A stretch of DNA of 64,000 nucleotides from Rhodopseudomonas palustris HaA2 (GTDB lineage: Bacteria; Pseudomonadota; Alphaproteobacteria; Rhizobiales; Xanthobacteraceae): NCBI RefSeq assembly GCF_000013365.1, contig NC_007778.1, positions 248,001 to 312,000 on the forward strand, in the 5' to 3' direction. Below are positions 1-8,557 of the stretch, piece after piece. Both the position numbers and the translations under genes were made by a program. Position 1 is the stretch's first letter, and each line of letters opens with the position of its first letter. The notes beneath the pieces were generated by a model, which worked only from the letters and a program-made list of their open reading frames with translations, was not told the DNA's origin and did no database searches.

Positions 1-435
1 CCGTTTCGCCGACGGAATGCGCACGACTTCGAGCATCTCCAGCGCGCGCGCGGTCGCGTCCTGCTGGCTCTTGCCTTCGTGGCGCATCACCGTCTCGGCG
101 ATCTGGTGGCCGATGGTGTAGACCGGATCGAGCGCCAGCGCCGGCTCCTGGAAGATCATCGACACCGCCTGGCCGCGGAAATTCGACAGCGCATCGTCGT
201 CGAGCGCCAGCACGTCGCGGCCCATCACCTCGACACGGCCGGAAATCTGCGTGCGCTTCTTCGGCAGCAGCCGCATCAGCGCGCGCAGCGTCACGCTCTT
301 GCCCGAGCCGGATTCGCCGAGCAGCCCCAGCACCTCGCCTTCGCCGAGCGAGAGGCTGAGATTGTTGACCGCGTGCACCGTGCGCTCGCCGGTGAAGCGG
401 ATGTTGAGATCGCGAACCTCGACCAGATTGCTCAT
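1..435 (-). CDS. Peptide-type ABC transporter ATP-binding protein, DppD-like (3' end outside window)
   Basis: Only the first 145 residues are in the window; the gene runs off the left edge. The product begins MSNLVEVRDLNIRF and has the Walker A motif GESGSGKS near residue 41 and a Q-loop FQEPALALDP near residue 95. The ABC signature and Walker B lie beyond the edge. This is the DppD/OppD subfamily of ATPases, which energise peptide/nickel-type importers at the inner face of the membrane. Its ATG overlaps the stop of the amidase gene by four bases (ATGA), so the two are probably translationally coupled. It is the last visible gene of the leftward operon starting at 6784 and the likely partner of the ATPase at 2038-3102. 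Confidence 0.9.
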   Translation of the reverse strand, partial: MSNLVEVRDLNIRFTGERTVHAVNNLSLSLGEGEVLGLLGESGSGKSVTLRALMRLLPKKRTQISGRVEVMGRDVLALDDDALSNFRGQAVSMIFQEPALALDPVYTIGHQIAETVMRHEGKSQQDATARALEMLEVVRIPSAKR

Positions 436-1847
436 GCTGACGCCGGCATCTTGTTGTGGAATTCAGTGACGCGCTGGAACGCCGCGCCGATCCGCAGGAT
501 CATCGCCTCGTCGAACGGGCGCCCGATCAGTTGCAGCCCGATCGGCAGGCCGCTGGCGCTGAAGCCCGTCGGAATCGCCAGCGACGGCAGGCCCAGATAG
601 TTGATCGGCCGGGTGAAGCGCGTCAGCCGCTGGATCACCGCTTCGGCGTTCAGGCTGCTACCGACGTCGCTCTCCGCGATCGTCGGGGCCGGCACCGGAG
701 CCACCGGCGCCAGCACGGCATCGACATCGGCGACCGCGGCGAGATGCGCCGACAGTGCCGGCCCGCGCCAGCGCATCGCCTCGAGATAGGAAATCGCCGG
801 CACGCCGAGGCCGTTCTGCAGCCGCATCAGCACCTGCGGGCCGTAATCCTGCGGCCGTTCGATCATCCAGCGCTTGTGGAACGCGGCGGCTTCCACCGCG
901 AGCACAAGCTGGCACGCCGCGGTCAATTGCGGCTGGTCGGGCAGATCGACCTCGACCACGCTGGCGCCTTCGGCCCTGAGCGTGGCGATGGTCTCGTCGA
1001 GCACGCGCGCCACTTCAGGATCGAGGTCGTCGACATAGAACGCCTTCGGAATCCCGATCCGCGCGCCGCGCATCGGCGCGTGCGTCGCCGCGAGATAGTC
1101 CGGCAGTTCGCCGGCGATGCAGGTCAGATCCTCCGGGTCGGCCCCGGCCATCAGCCCGAGCAGGAGCGCGCAATCCTGCGCGGTGCGCGCCAGCGGCCCG
1201 ACGGTGTCGAGCGACTGCGACAGCGGCATCGCGCCGGCGCGGCTGACGCGGCCGACCGTGGTCTTCAGCCCGGTGACGCCGCAGAAATGCGCCGGCATCC
1301 GGATCGATCCTCCGGTGTCGGAGCCGAGCGCCGCAAACGTCAGCCGCGCCGCGACGGCCGCACCGGAGCCCGACGACGAACCGCCGGTGATGTGATCGAT
1401 GTTCCAAGGATTATGCACCGGGCCGAAATGCGCGTTGTGGCCGGTCGGCCCATAGGCGAATTCCGACATCTGCAACGAGCCCAGCCGAACCGTGCCGGCA
1501 TCCTTCAGCCGCTGCAGCGCGGTCGAGGTCGTGGTCGCGACGTCGTCCTGCCGGATCTTCGAGCCGCAGGTCACGACGTGACCCGTCTCGTAGTACATGT
1601 CCTTGTGCGCGAGCGGCACGCCGTGCAGCACGCCGCGACTGTCGCCGCGCGCCAGCTCCGCGTCTGCGGCATCCGCGGCGGCGAGCGCGCTGTCGGCTTC
1701 GATCGACATGAAGGCGTTGAGCCGCGGCTGCTGGGCCGCGATGCGATCGAGGCAGGCCTGCGTCACCTCGCGCGAGGAGACTGTCTTCGCAGCGATCGCC
1801 TGCGCGATTTCGGTCAGCGACAGCAATGCCGGATCGGTCGTGCTCAT
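432..1847 (-). CDS. Amidase-signature hydrolase, AtzE-like
   Basis: 471 residues with the complete amidase-signature Ser-cisSer-Lys triad: Lys82 in HGVPLAHKD, cis-Ser157 in GGSSSGSG and nucleophile Ser181 in GSDTGGSIR. The family hydrolyses C-N amide bonds. The gene overlaps by ATGA with a 65-residue AtzG-type gene just upstream, the arrangement of the 1-carboxybiuret hydrolase AtzE with its small subunit AtzG and analogous to GatA/GatC. It also overlaps by ATGA with the ABC ATPase gene downstream. This placement implies that it cleaves a substrate imported by the surrounding transporter. The exact substrate (carboxybiuret, another ureide or an acyl amide) cannot be read from the sequence. 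Confidence 0.88.
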   Translation of the reverse strand: MSTTDPALLSLTEIAQAIAAKTVSSREVTQACLDRIAAQQPRLNAFMSIEADSALAAADAADAELARGDSRGVLHGVPLAHKDMYYETGHVVTCGSKIRQDDVATTTSTALQRLKDAGTVRLGSLQMSEFAYGPTGHNAHFGPVHNPWNIDHITGGSSSGSGAAVAARLTFAALGSDTGGSIRMPAHFCGVTGLKTTVGRVSRAGAMPLSQSLDTVGPLARTAQDCALLLGLMAGADPEDLTCIAGELPDYLAATHAPMRGARIGIPKAFYVDDLDPEVARVLDETIATLRAEGASVVEVDLPDQPQLTAACQLVLAVEAAAFHKRWMIERPQDYGPQVLMRLQNGLGVPAISYLEAMRWRGPALSAHLAAVADVDAVLAPVAPVPAPTIAESDVGSSLNAEAVIQRLTRFTRPINYLGLPSLAIPTGFSASGLPIGLQLIGRPFDEAMILRIGAAFQRVTEFHNKMPASA

Positions 1848-2041
1848 GATGCGGCCTTGCCGGTCTGCGCGACCAGGAAGGTCGCGGGTTCGAGATCGAA
1901 CGGCAGCGAGCCTGCAATCGGCGCGAAGCCGTCGAACGCCGGCCCGATCGAATTGGCGATGCGCGCGGCGACCTCGTCGCTCACCGGCACGCCGGCCACC
2001 TCCGCCATCGCCTTGATCTGGTCCGGAACGGGTCTCGTCAT
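1844..2041 (-). CDS. AtzG-like small subunit (DUF4089 type)
   Basis: A 65-residue protein starting MTRPVPDQIKAMAEVAGVPV and ending in a SLPFDLEPATFLV segment, which matches the short helical AtzG/DUF4089 family that wraps around AtzE-type amidases much as GatC does around GatA. A longer reading is possible, but this ATG overlaps the stop of the upstream ATPase gene as ATGA, and the gene's own stop overlaps the amidase start as ATGA. The three genes are therefore tightly coupled. The expected role is structural stabilisation of the amidase; it carries no catalytic motif. Confidence 0.8.
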   Translation of the reverse strand: MTRPVPDQIKAMAEVAGVPVSDEVAARIANSIGPAFDGFAPIAGSLPFDLEPATFLVAQTGKAAS

Positions 2042-3102
2042 GTCGTCTCCATCACTTTCGGCGCCCGGCTGTGGCCCGAGCCGGGGATCGCCATGTAGCA
2101 TGCCGCCTGGTGGCCGCTCGGGTCCAGCGCGGTCAGCTTCGGCGCGTCGCCGCCGCACAAAGGCTCCGCGAACGGGCAGCGGGTGTGAAACCGGCAGCCG
2201 GACGGCGGATCGATCGGGTTCGGCGGATCGCCGGAAATCGGCGGCACTTCGGTGCGGCGGTCGGGATCCGACGACGGCATCGCCGCCAGCAGCGCGCGCG
2301 TATAGGGATGCGCCGGCTGATCCCAGACCTTGTCGACCGGCCCGAGCTCGACGACTTCGCCCAGATACATCACCAGCACGCGATCCGAGATGTAGCGCAC
2401 CACGTTGAGATCGTGGCTGATGAACAGATAGGTCAGGCCGAATTCGCGCTTGAGGTCGACCAGCAGATTCAGCACCTGCGCCTCGACCGATTTGTCGAGC
2501 GCCGACACCGCTTCGTCGAGGATCACCAGCCGCGGCGACAGCGCCAGCGCGCGGGCGATGTTGACGCGCTGGCGCTGGCCGCCGGAGACTTCGTGCGGGT
2601 AGCGATTGGCGAAATTCTCCGGCCGCAGCCCGACCTTGCCGAGCAGCTCGCGCGCCAGCGCTCGCGCGGTGCCATCGGCCATGCCGTGCACCTTCGGACC
2701 GAACGCGATCGACTCCTCGATGGTGAGGCGCGGGTTGAGCGACGCGTAGCTGTCCTGAAACACCATCTGCATCCCGCGCCGCAGCTCGCGCAGCGATAAT
2801 TCGCGGCCGACGGCGCGGCCGTCATAGATGATGTCGCCGGCGTTGCGCGGCATCAGATGCATCAACAGCCGCGCCGTGGTCGACTTGCCGCAGCCGGATT
2901 CGCCGACGATGCCGACGGTTTCGCCCTTGGCGATCGCGAACGAAACGTCGTCGACCGCCCGCACCGTCTTGGCGGCGCTGAACAGCCCGCCGCGCACCGG
3001 GAAGTGCTTGGTGAGACCTCTGACGTCCAGCAGCGGCTGCGCGGCGCCGCCGATATCCTCGATCGGCTCGAGGCCGTGGCTGAGTTCTGCGGCTTGCGTC
3101 AT
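2038..3102 (-). CDS. Peptide-type ABC transporter ATP-binding protein, DppF-like
   Basis: 354 residues. Walker A GESGCGKST near residue 69, signature VSGGQRQRVNIARAL near residue 173 and Walker B LVILDEAVSALD near residue 193 are all present. The C-terminal oligopeptide-ABC extension contains the usual Cys-rich segment GCRFHTRCPFAEPLC. It follows the DppC-like permease gene by one base and precedes the AtzG-like gene with an ATGA overlap. It should form a heterodimeric motor with the DppD-like ATPase at 1-435. All features are canonical. Confidence 0.93.
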   Translation of the reverse strand: MTQAAELSHGLEPIEDIGGAAQPLLDVRGLTKHFPVRGGLFSAAKTVRAVDDVSFAIAKGETVGIVGESGCGKSTTARLLMHLMPRNAGDIIYDGRAVGRELSLRELRRGMQMVFQDSYASLNPRLTIEESIAFGPKVHGMADGTARALARELLGKVGLRPENFANRYPHEVSGGQRQRVNIARALALSPRLVILDEAVSALDKSVEAQVLNLLVDLKREFGLTYLFISHDLNVVRYISDRVLVMYLGEVVELGPVDKVWDQPAHPYTRALLAAMPSSDPDRRTEVPPISGDPPNPIDPPSGCRFHTRCPFAEPLCGGDAPKLTALDPSGHQAACYMAIPGSGHSRAPKVMETT

Positions 3103-3103
3103 C

Positions 3104-4000
3104 TCAGTTCCTGATATCCATGGCGCTGCGCAAGCCGTCGCTCAGCAGGTTGAAGCAGATCGAGACCGCGAAGATCATCGCGCCGGGCAGCGCCGCCACC
3201 CAGGGATTGACGTAGATCGCGGTGCGCAGCGTGTTCAGCATCAGCCCCCATTCGGGCTCCGGCGGCTTGGTGCCGAGGCCCAGGAACGACAGGCCGGCGG
3301 CGAGGATCATCGACACCGAGATCAGCCCGGTGGCGTAGACGAAGATCGGCCCCAGCACGTTGCCGAGCATGTGCACGCGCATGATGGTGAACGGCCCGGC
3401 GCCGGAGGCGCGCGCGGCCTCGACGAAATCCATGTTGCGAACGCCGGTGGTGACGCTTTCGGCGACGCGGGTGATCTGCGGCAGGAACACCACGGTCAGC
3501 GACACGATCGAATTGGTGATGCCGGCGCCGAGCGCGCCCGAGATCGCGATCGCCAGCAGCACCGACGGAAACGCGTAGAACACGTCGATGGTGCGCATGA
3601 TCGCGGTGTTGACCTTGCCGCCGACATAGCCGGCGACGAGGCCCAGCGAAGTGCCTAGCACGAAGGCCAGCACGACGGGAAGAATGCCAATCAGCAGCGA
3701 CAGCCGCCCGCCATAGATCAGCCGCGCCAGCATGTCGCGGCCGAGTTCGTCGCTGCCGAGCGGATAGTTCGGCGTGCCGATCGGCTTCAGCCTTCGGATC
3801 ATCGAGCCCTGATACGGATCGGCGAGATGCAGATACGGCGCGAAGATCGCCGACAGCAGGATCAGCAGCAGGACGATCGCGCAGGCGATGCTGACCTTGT
3901 CGCGCGAGAGCCTGCGGCCGACGGTGGACCAGTAGCCGCGCGCGTTGCCGGCGGGCGCGGTCTGCACGGCGGTTTCGGTGATCGCGGTCATGAGCGGCAA
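3104..4000 (-). CDS. Peptide-type ABC transporter permease, DppC-like
   Basis: 298 residues; a second in-frame ATG at 3991 (MTAITET) is an equally plausible start. It has an N-terminal membrane anchor (VSIACAIVLLLILLSAIFAP), the DPP_C region with PLGSDELGRDMLARLIYGGR, and five further hydrophobic spans in the BPD_transp_1 domain. The EAA loop is EAARASGAGPFTIMRVHMLG, where the ATPases dock. It is ten bases downstream of the DppB-like gene and one base upstream of the ATPase gene, so all are in one transcription unit. Confidence 0.93.
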   Translation of the reverse strand: MPLMTAITETAVQTAPAGNARGYWSTVGRRLSRDKVSIACAIVLLLILLSAIFAPYLHLADPYQGSMIRRLKPIGTPNYPLGSDELGRDMLARLIYGGRLSLLIGILPVVLAFVLGTSLGLVAGYVGGKVNTAIMRTIDVFYAFPSVLLAIAISGALGAGITNSIVSLTVVFLPQITRVAESVTTGVRNMDFVEAARASGAGPFTIMRVHMLGNVLGPIFVYATGLISVSMILAAGLSFLGLGTKPPEPEWGLMLNTLRTAIYVNPWVAALPGAMIFAVSICFNLLSDGLRSAMDIRN

Positions 4001-4010
4001 TCCTTCCTGC

Positions 4011-4964
4011 TCAGGCGCGCTTGATGCGCGGGTCGATCGCGGCCTGCGCGATGTCCACCACCAGATTGAGGAACACGAAGAACAGCGCCAGCACCAGGAT
4101 GGTGCCCTGCAGCAGCGGCAAATCGCGCTGGAAGATCGCGGAGTTGAGCAACAGCCCCGAGCCCGGCCAGGAGAACACCGTCTCGATCAGGATCGAGCCG
4201 CCGAGCATGTAGCCGAGCTGCAAGCCCATCACCGCCAGCGCGGTCGGGGCTGCGTTCTTCAGCACGTGGCGGAACACCTGCGTCTCGCGCAGCCCCTTGG
4301 CGCGCAGCGCCTCGACGAAGTCCTGCGACAGGATATCACCGGTCAGCGCCCGCACGGTGCGGGTGACGATGCCCATTGGAATAACGGACGTGGTGATCGC
4401 CGGCAGCACCAGATATTTCAGATGCGCCCAGTCCCAGCCCCATTGCCCCGAGCCGCCGGGGCCGGCGCCGACCGCAGGCAGCCAGTTGAGCTGCACCGAG
4501 AAGATGATCACCAGCACCATGCCGAGCCAGTAATGCGGCACGGAGACGCCGGCGATCGCGATCGAGGTCGAGACTTTGTCGATCCAGCTATCGCGGAAGT
4601 AACCGGCCAGCAGGCCGAACATCAGCCCGAGCGAAAAGCCGATGATCGCCGCCGCGATCGCCAGCGTCACGGTGTTGCCGACGGCGCGCAGCACTTCGCT
4701 CAGCACCGGGCGGCCGGTCGCGATCGAGGTGCCGAGATCGCCGTGCAGCGCCTTCCACAGCCACAGCCCGAACTGCACCGGCAGCGGCCGGTCGAAGCCG
4801 TAGGCGGCGCGCAGCTGCGCGGCGAGCTCCTGTGACGCATCCGCCGGCAGCACCGCGACCAGCGGATCGCCGGGCGTGATGTGCACCAGGAGAAAGCACA
4901 CCAGCGCGACGCTGAGCACGATCGGAATCACATAGACGATGCGGCGGGCGATGTAGACGAGCAC
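4011..4964 (-). CDS. Peptide-type ABC transporter permease, DppB-like
   Basis: 317 residues. It begins MLVYIARRIVYVIPIVLS, typical of the DppB/OppB permease family, followed by a periplasmic loop with ITPGDPLV and six membrane spans. The EAA loop reads EALRAKGLRETQVFRHVLKN near residue 215 and the C-terminus is DPRIKRA. It lies downstream of the binding-protein gene (5123-6784) across a short gap that holds a palindromic repeat, so full-length operon mRNA must read through that hairpin. Confidence 0.93.
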   Translation of the reverse strand: MLVYIARRIVYVIPIVLSVALVCFLLVHITPGDPLVAVLPADASQELAAQLRAAYGFDRPLPVQFGLWLWKALHGDLGTSIATGRPVLSEVLRAVGNTVTLAIAAAIIGFSLGLMFGLLAGYFRDSWIDKVSTSIAIAGVSVPHYWLGMVLVIIFSVQLNWLPAVGAGPGGSGQWGWDWAHLKYLVLPAITTSVIPMGIVTRTVRALTGDILSQDFVEALRAKGLRETQVFRHVLKNAAPTALAVMGLQLGYMLGGSILIETVFSWPGSGLLLNSAIFQRDLPLLQGTILVLALFFVFLNLVVDIAQAAIDPRIKRA

Positions 4965-5016
4965 AGGACTCTCACTCGAACGAGGATGAAGTCGGTCGGA
5001 TCGATGCGTCTTCCTC

Positions 5017-5099
5017 CGTCATTGCGAGCGCAGCGAAGCAATCCAGTGATCAGCGTACTGGGCTGGATTGCTTCGTCGCTTCGCTCCTCGCAACGACGG
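5017..5099. repeat. Palindromic repeat, class A (CGTCATTGCGAG type)
   Basis: An imperfect inverted repeat that starts CGTCATTGCGAGCGCAGCG and ends with the near-complement; the inner arms are GAAGCAATCCAG and CTGGATTGCTTCG. The same element occurs at 46354-46452 and 58083-58169. It lies between the first binding-protein gene and its permease genes, where it could act as a stabilising or attenuating hairpin in the operon mRNA. Confidence 0.85.
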
Positions 5100-5122
5100 G
5101 GCAGGGTTTCTGCAGTGGTGAT

Positions 5123-6784
5123 TTACGGCGCCATCGACACCGGCGAGAAGTCGACGAACCAGCTCTTGGGCTGCACGAAGCCCTTGACCTTCGGACTCAT
5201 CGCGCGCGGGCCGACGTCGTGGGCGACGTAGAGGAAGGCCGCGTCGTCGATCGAGGCGGCGTTCAGCTCGGCCAGCGCCTTGTCGCGCTCGGCGGCGTCG
5301 AAGCTGGTCCGTGCCTTCTTCACCAACTCGTCGAACTTGGGGTTGTTGATGTAGCCCCAATTGTTCGACACCGGCGGCGCCATCGACGATTGCAGGAAGC
5401 GGACCAGCGCGAAGAACGGATCCATCGCCGCGTAGGTGACATTGGTGGCGTTGCTGCCGTTGGCCGAGGGATCCTTGACGCCACGCCGCCAATTGGTGAA
5501 CAGCGTGTTCCATTCGATGACATCGAGCTTGACGTCGAAGTAACACTCGGCGAGAGCCTGCTGCAGATATTCGTTCATCGGCAGCGGCAGCATCTGGCCG
5601 GAGCCGGACGCCGAGGTCTGCACCTTGACGCTGAGCTTCTTGTCGGGGCCGAAGCCGGCCTCCTTCATCAGCTTCTGCGCCGCCGGCAGATCGTACTTGA
5701 TCTGGAACGACGGATTGCCGCGCCACGGATGGCCGGGCTCGAAGGTGCCGGTCGCCGGCACCATCAGGCCGGCGAGCAGGCCGTCACGCAGGCCTTCGCG
5801 GTCGATGCACAGATTGGCGGCGCGGCGGACGCGGATGTCGTTCCAGGGCGAGCCCTCGATCCGCGAGAACTGCCACGGCCAGACATGCGGCTGTTCGTTC
5901 TTCTCGATCTTGAAGCCGCGCGCGGTGATCTCCTTCACCGCGTCGGGCGCAGGCGCCTCGATCCAGTCGACCTGGCCGGACAGCAGCGCCGCGGTGCGCG
6001 CGTTGGCTTCGGGCATCGGCAGCAGCACCATGCGGTCGGTCTTCGGCACCCGCGCCTTGTCCCAGTAATTGTCGTTCTTCACCAGTTCGAGCCGCTCGCG
6101 CGGCGTGAACTTCGCCATCTTCCACGGCCCGGTGCCGGCGGCGTCCTTGGCGAACGCGGCCCAGGCGGCCTGCGACCGCGCCTTGGCGTCGGCGCCCTCG
6201 GCCTTCTCGTACAGCGCCTGCCATTTCGACGGGCTGACGATGAACAGATTGGTGAGGTTGATCGGCAGGAAGCTGTCGGGCTCCTTGGCGGTGAGCTCCA
6301 CCGTCATGTCGTCGATCTTCTTGGCCGAGACCAGCGTCGGCATCCGCGACGCGGTGACGCCGACCTGGCTGGCGTCGAACTGAACAGCCTCCTTGTTCAG
6401 CACCTTGTCGACATTCCAGACCACGGCGTCGGCATTGAAAGGCGTGCCGTCGTGGAAGGTGACGCCGGGGCGCAGCTTGAAGATCCATTTGGTCTTGTCG
6501 GCGTCCTCGACCTTCCATTCGGTCGCGAGCCCCGGGATCACCACGCTCGCCTTGGTGGCGGACGACAGGTCCCACATCGTCAGCCCGTCATACATCGTCA
6601 GGCCGGTGAAGCGGTTGCCTTCGAAACCCTGATCCGGCTGGCCGAGCGTGCGCGGAATGTCCGCGGCCGTCATGCCGATCCGCAGCACGGTTTCGGATGA
6701 AGCGATCTGCGGCACGGCGACAGAGCCGACGGCCGTCAGAGCGAGCAGCACCGCAGTGCGGCTGAAGGAATGAAGATGGCGCAT
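5123..6784 (-). CDS. ABC transporter substrate-binding protein, SBP family 5
   Basis: 553 residues from the ATG at 6784, chosen because it opens a Sec signal peptide (MRHLHSFSRTAVLLALTAVG, cleavage near IAS-SET) and is preceded by GGGAAG. The mature protein has the family-5 signature GVTFHDGTPFNADAVVWN. It is the first gene of the leftward transporter/amidase operon and is closely related to the divergently transcribed binding protein at 6956-8557 (for example PGLATEWKV and TKW at matching places). A sigma-54 promoter lies about 40 bases upstream (6825-6841). The ligand is unknown; the amidase in the operon favours an amide or peptide. Confidence 0.93.
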   Translation of the reverse strand: MRHLHSFSRTAVLLALTAVGSVAVPQIASSETVLRIGMTAADIPRTLGQPDQGFEGNRFTGLTMYDGLTMWDLSSATKASVVIPGLATEWKVEDADKTKWIFKLRPGVTFHDGTPFNADAVVWNVDKVLNKEAVQFDASQVGVTASRMPTLVSAKKIDDMTVELTAKEPDSFLPINLTNLFIVSPSKWQALYEKAEGADAKARSQAAWAAFAKDAAGTGPWKMAKFTPRERLELVKNDNYWDKARVPKTDRMVLLPMPEANARTAALLSGQVDWIEAPAPDAVKEITARGFKIEKNEQPHVWPWQFSRIEGSPWNDIRVRRAANLCIDREGLRDGLLAGLMVPATGTFEPGHPWRGNPSFQIKYDLPAAQKLMKEAGFGPDKKLSVKVQTSASGSGQMLPLPMNEYLQQALAECYFDVKLDVIEWNTLFTNWRRGVKDPSANGSNATNVTYAAMDPFFALVRFLQSSMAPPVSNNWGYINNPKFDELVKKARTSFDAAERDKALAELNAASIDDAAFLYVAHDVGPRAMSPKVKGFVQPKSWFVDFSPVSMAP

Positions 6785-6824
6785 GGTGGAAACTTCCCGT
6801 GTGACTAATTTGTACGCTGGATTA

Positions 6825-6841
6825 TGCAATGCCCGTGCCAC
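6825..6841 (-). promoter_or_regulatory. Sigma-54 (-24/-12) promoter for the leftward ABC/amidase operon
   Basis: On the minus strand the sequence is TGGCACG-GGCA-TTGCA, an exact match to the RpoN consensus TGGCACG-N4-TTGCW, with GG and GC elements correctly spaced. The predicted start site is near 6814, about 30 bases before the ATG at 6784. Only about 60 bp separate it from a second sigma-54 promoter facing the other way. An enhancer-binding activator is required by this promoter class; no clear NtrC-type site is visible between the two. Confidence 0.85.
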
Positions 6842-6902
6842 TCAAACCGGCAATCTCATTCGTATGCATATAATTCGACCGATCGGCCGGCGGACGCCGG
6901 AC

Positions 6903-6919
6903 TTGGCACTCGCATTGCA
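6903..6919 (+). promoter_or_regulatory. Sigma-54 (-24/-12) promoter for the divergent binding-protein gene
   Basis: The plus strand reads TTGGCACT-CGCA-TTGCA, which matches the RpoN consensus with one mismatch (T for G after TGGCAC) and exact -24 GG/-12 GC spacing. The predicted start site is near 6930. This argues against the upstream ATG at 6932, which would leave almost no leader, and supports the ATG at 6956 with AGGAG at 6941-6945. Confidence 0.82.
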
Positions 6920-6955
6920 GGCTGATGCGCCATGCTCACGAGGAGATTCGTTGCA

Positions 6956-8557
6956 ATGAAGCGATTTGGAAGTGCGTTGGTGCTGGCCGCGATGATCGCA
7001 GCCGCGGGCGTCATCGGGCCCGCGCGTGCGGAATCGGTGGTGCGTTACGGCATCTCTATGGCGGACATTCCGCTCACCACCGGCCAGCCCGATCGCGGCG
7101 CAGGTGCCTATCAATTCACCGGCTATACGATCTACGATCCGCTGGTGGCCTGGGAGATGAATGTCGCCGATCGGCCCGGCAAGCTGGTGCCCGGCCTTGC
7201 GACCGAATGGAAAGTCGACGAGTCCGACAAGACCAAATGGCGCTTTACTCTGCGCAAGGGCGTCAAGTTCCACGACGGCAGCGACTTCAATGCCGACGCA
7301 GTGATCTGGAATCTCGACAAGGTGCTCAACGAAAAGGCACCGCAGTTCGACAAGCGGCAGAGCGCGCAGGTCAAGACCCGGCTTCCGTCGGTAAAGAGTT
7401 ACGCCAAGATCGACGATTCAACCATCGAGATCACCACCAAGGCGGTCGACTCCTTCTTCCCCTATCAGATGCTCTGGTTCCTGGTGTCGAGCCCGGCGCA
7501 ATACGACAAGGTCGGCAAGGACTGGGACAAGTTCGCGGCGCAGCCGTCGGGCACGGGTCCCTTCAAGCTCACCAAGCTGGTGCCGCGCGAACTCGCCGAG
7601 CTGACCAGGAACGCCGACTATTGGGACAAGGCGCGGCTGCCGAAGACCGACAAGCTCGTGCTGGTGCCGATGCCCGAAGCGCTCACCCGCACCAACGCGT
7701 TGCTCGCCGGCCAGGTCGATCTGATCGAGACGCCCGCGCCCGATGCCGTGCCGCAGCTCAAATCGGCCGGCATGAAGCTGGTCGACAATGTCACGCCGCA
7801 TGTCTGGAACTATCACCTCAGCGTGCTGCCCGGCTCGCCGTGGACCGATGTCCGTCTGCGCAAGGCGCTGAATCTCGCGATCGACCGCGACGCCGTGGTC
7901 GGGCTGATGAACGGCCTCGCCAAGCCGGCGGTCGGCCAGGTCGATCCGTCGAGCCCGTGGTTCGGCAAGCCGACCTTCAAGATCAAATACGACCTCGCCG
8001 AGGCCAAGCGGCTGGTGAAGGAAGCCGGCTACTCGCCGGAGAAGCCGCTGAAGGCCAAGTTCATCATCGCCACCGGCGGCACCGGCCAGATGCTGTCGCT
8101 GCCGATGAACGAGTTCCTGCAGCAGAGCTTCAAGGAGATCGGCATCGACGTCGAGTTCAAGGTGGTCGAACTCGAAGTGCTGTACACCGCGTGGCGCAAG
8201 GGCGCGGCCGACGAGAGCATGGCCGGCATCACCGCCAACAATATCGCCTATGTGACGTCCGATCCGCTCTACGCGATCGTGCGGTTCTTCCACTCCGGAC
8301 AGGTGGCGCCGGTCGGCGTCAATTGGGGCGGCTACAAGAACCCCAAGGTCGACGCGCTGATCGACGAGGCGAAGACCAACTTCGATCCGGTCAAGCAGGA
8401 CGAGCTGCTGGCGCAGGCGCATGCCCAGATCGTCGACGACGCGGCGCTGGTCTGGGTGGTGCACGACACCAACCCGCACGCGCTGTCGCCGAAGGTGAAG
8501 AGCTTCGTGCAGGCCCAGCACTGGTTCCAGGACCTGACCACGATCGGGCTGCAATAG
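6956..8557 (+). CDS. ABC transporter substrate-binding protein, SBP family 5 (orphan paralogue)
   Basis: 533 residues from the ATG at 6956, which has AGGAG ten bases upstream and opens a Sec signal peptide (MKRFGSALVLAAMIAAAG, cleavage ARA-ES). The family-5 signature is GVKFHDGSDFNADAVIWN. It is strongly similar along its length to the binding protein encoded divergently at 5123-6784. No permease or ATPase genes follow it, so it probably delivers a related ligand to the neighbouring transporter. It is expressed from its own sigma-54 promoter at 6903-6919. Confidence 0.92.
   Translation: MKRFGSALVLAAMIAAAGVIGPARAESVVRYGISMADIPLTTGQPDRGAGAYQFTGYTIYDPLVAWEMNVADRPGKLVPGLATEWKVDESDKTKWRFTLRKGVKFHDGSDFNADAVIWNLDKVLNEKAPQFDKRQSAQVKTRLPSVKSYAKIDDSTIEITTKAVDSFFPYQMLWFLVSSPAQYDKVGKDWDKFAAQPSGTGPFKLTKLVPRELAELTRNADYWDKARLPKTDKLVLVPMPEALTRTNALLAGQVDLIETPAPDAVPQLKSAGMKLVDNVTPHVWNYHLSVLPGSPWTDVRLRKALNLAIDRDAVVGLMNGLAKPAVGQVDPSSPWFGKPTFKIKYDLAEAKRLVKEAGYSPEKPLKAKFIIATGGTGQMLSLPMNEFLQQSFKEIGIDVEFKVVELEVLYTAWRKGAADESMAGITANNIAYVTSDPLYAIVRFFHSGQVAPVGVNWGGYKNPKVDALIDEAKTNFDPVKQDELLAQAHAQIVDDAALVWVVHDTNPHALSPKVKSFVQAQHWFQDLTTIGLQ

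Noticed and set aside
6842-7273. 143-codon frame on the minus strand covering the divergent promoter region
   Set aside because: It lies opposite the second binding-protein gene and the sigma-54 promoters, and its product has no recognisable domain.
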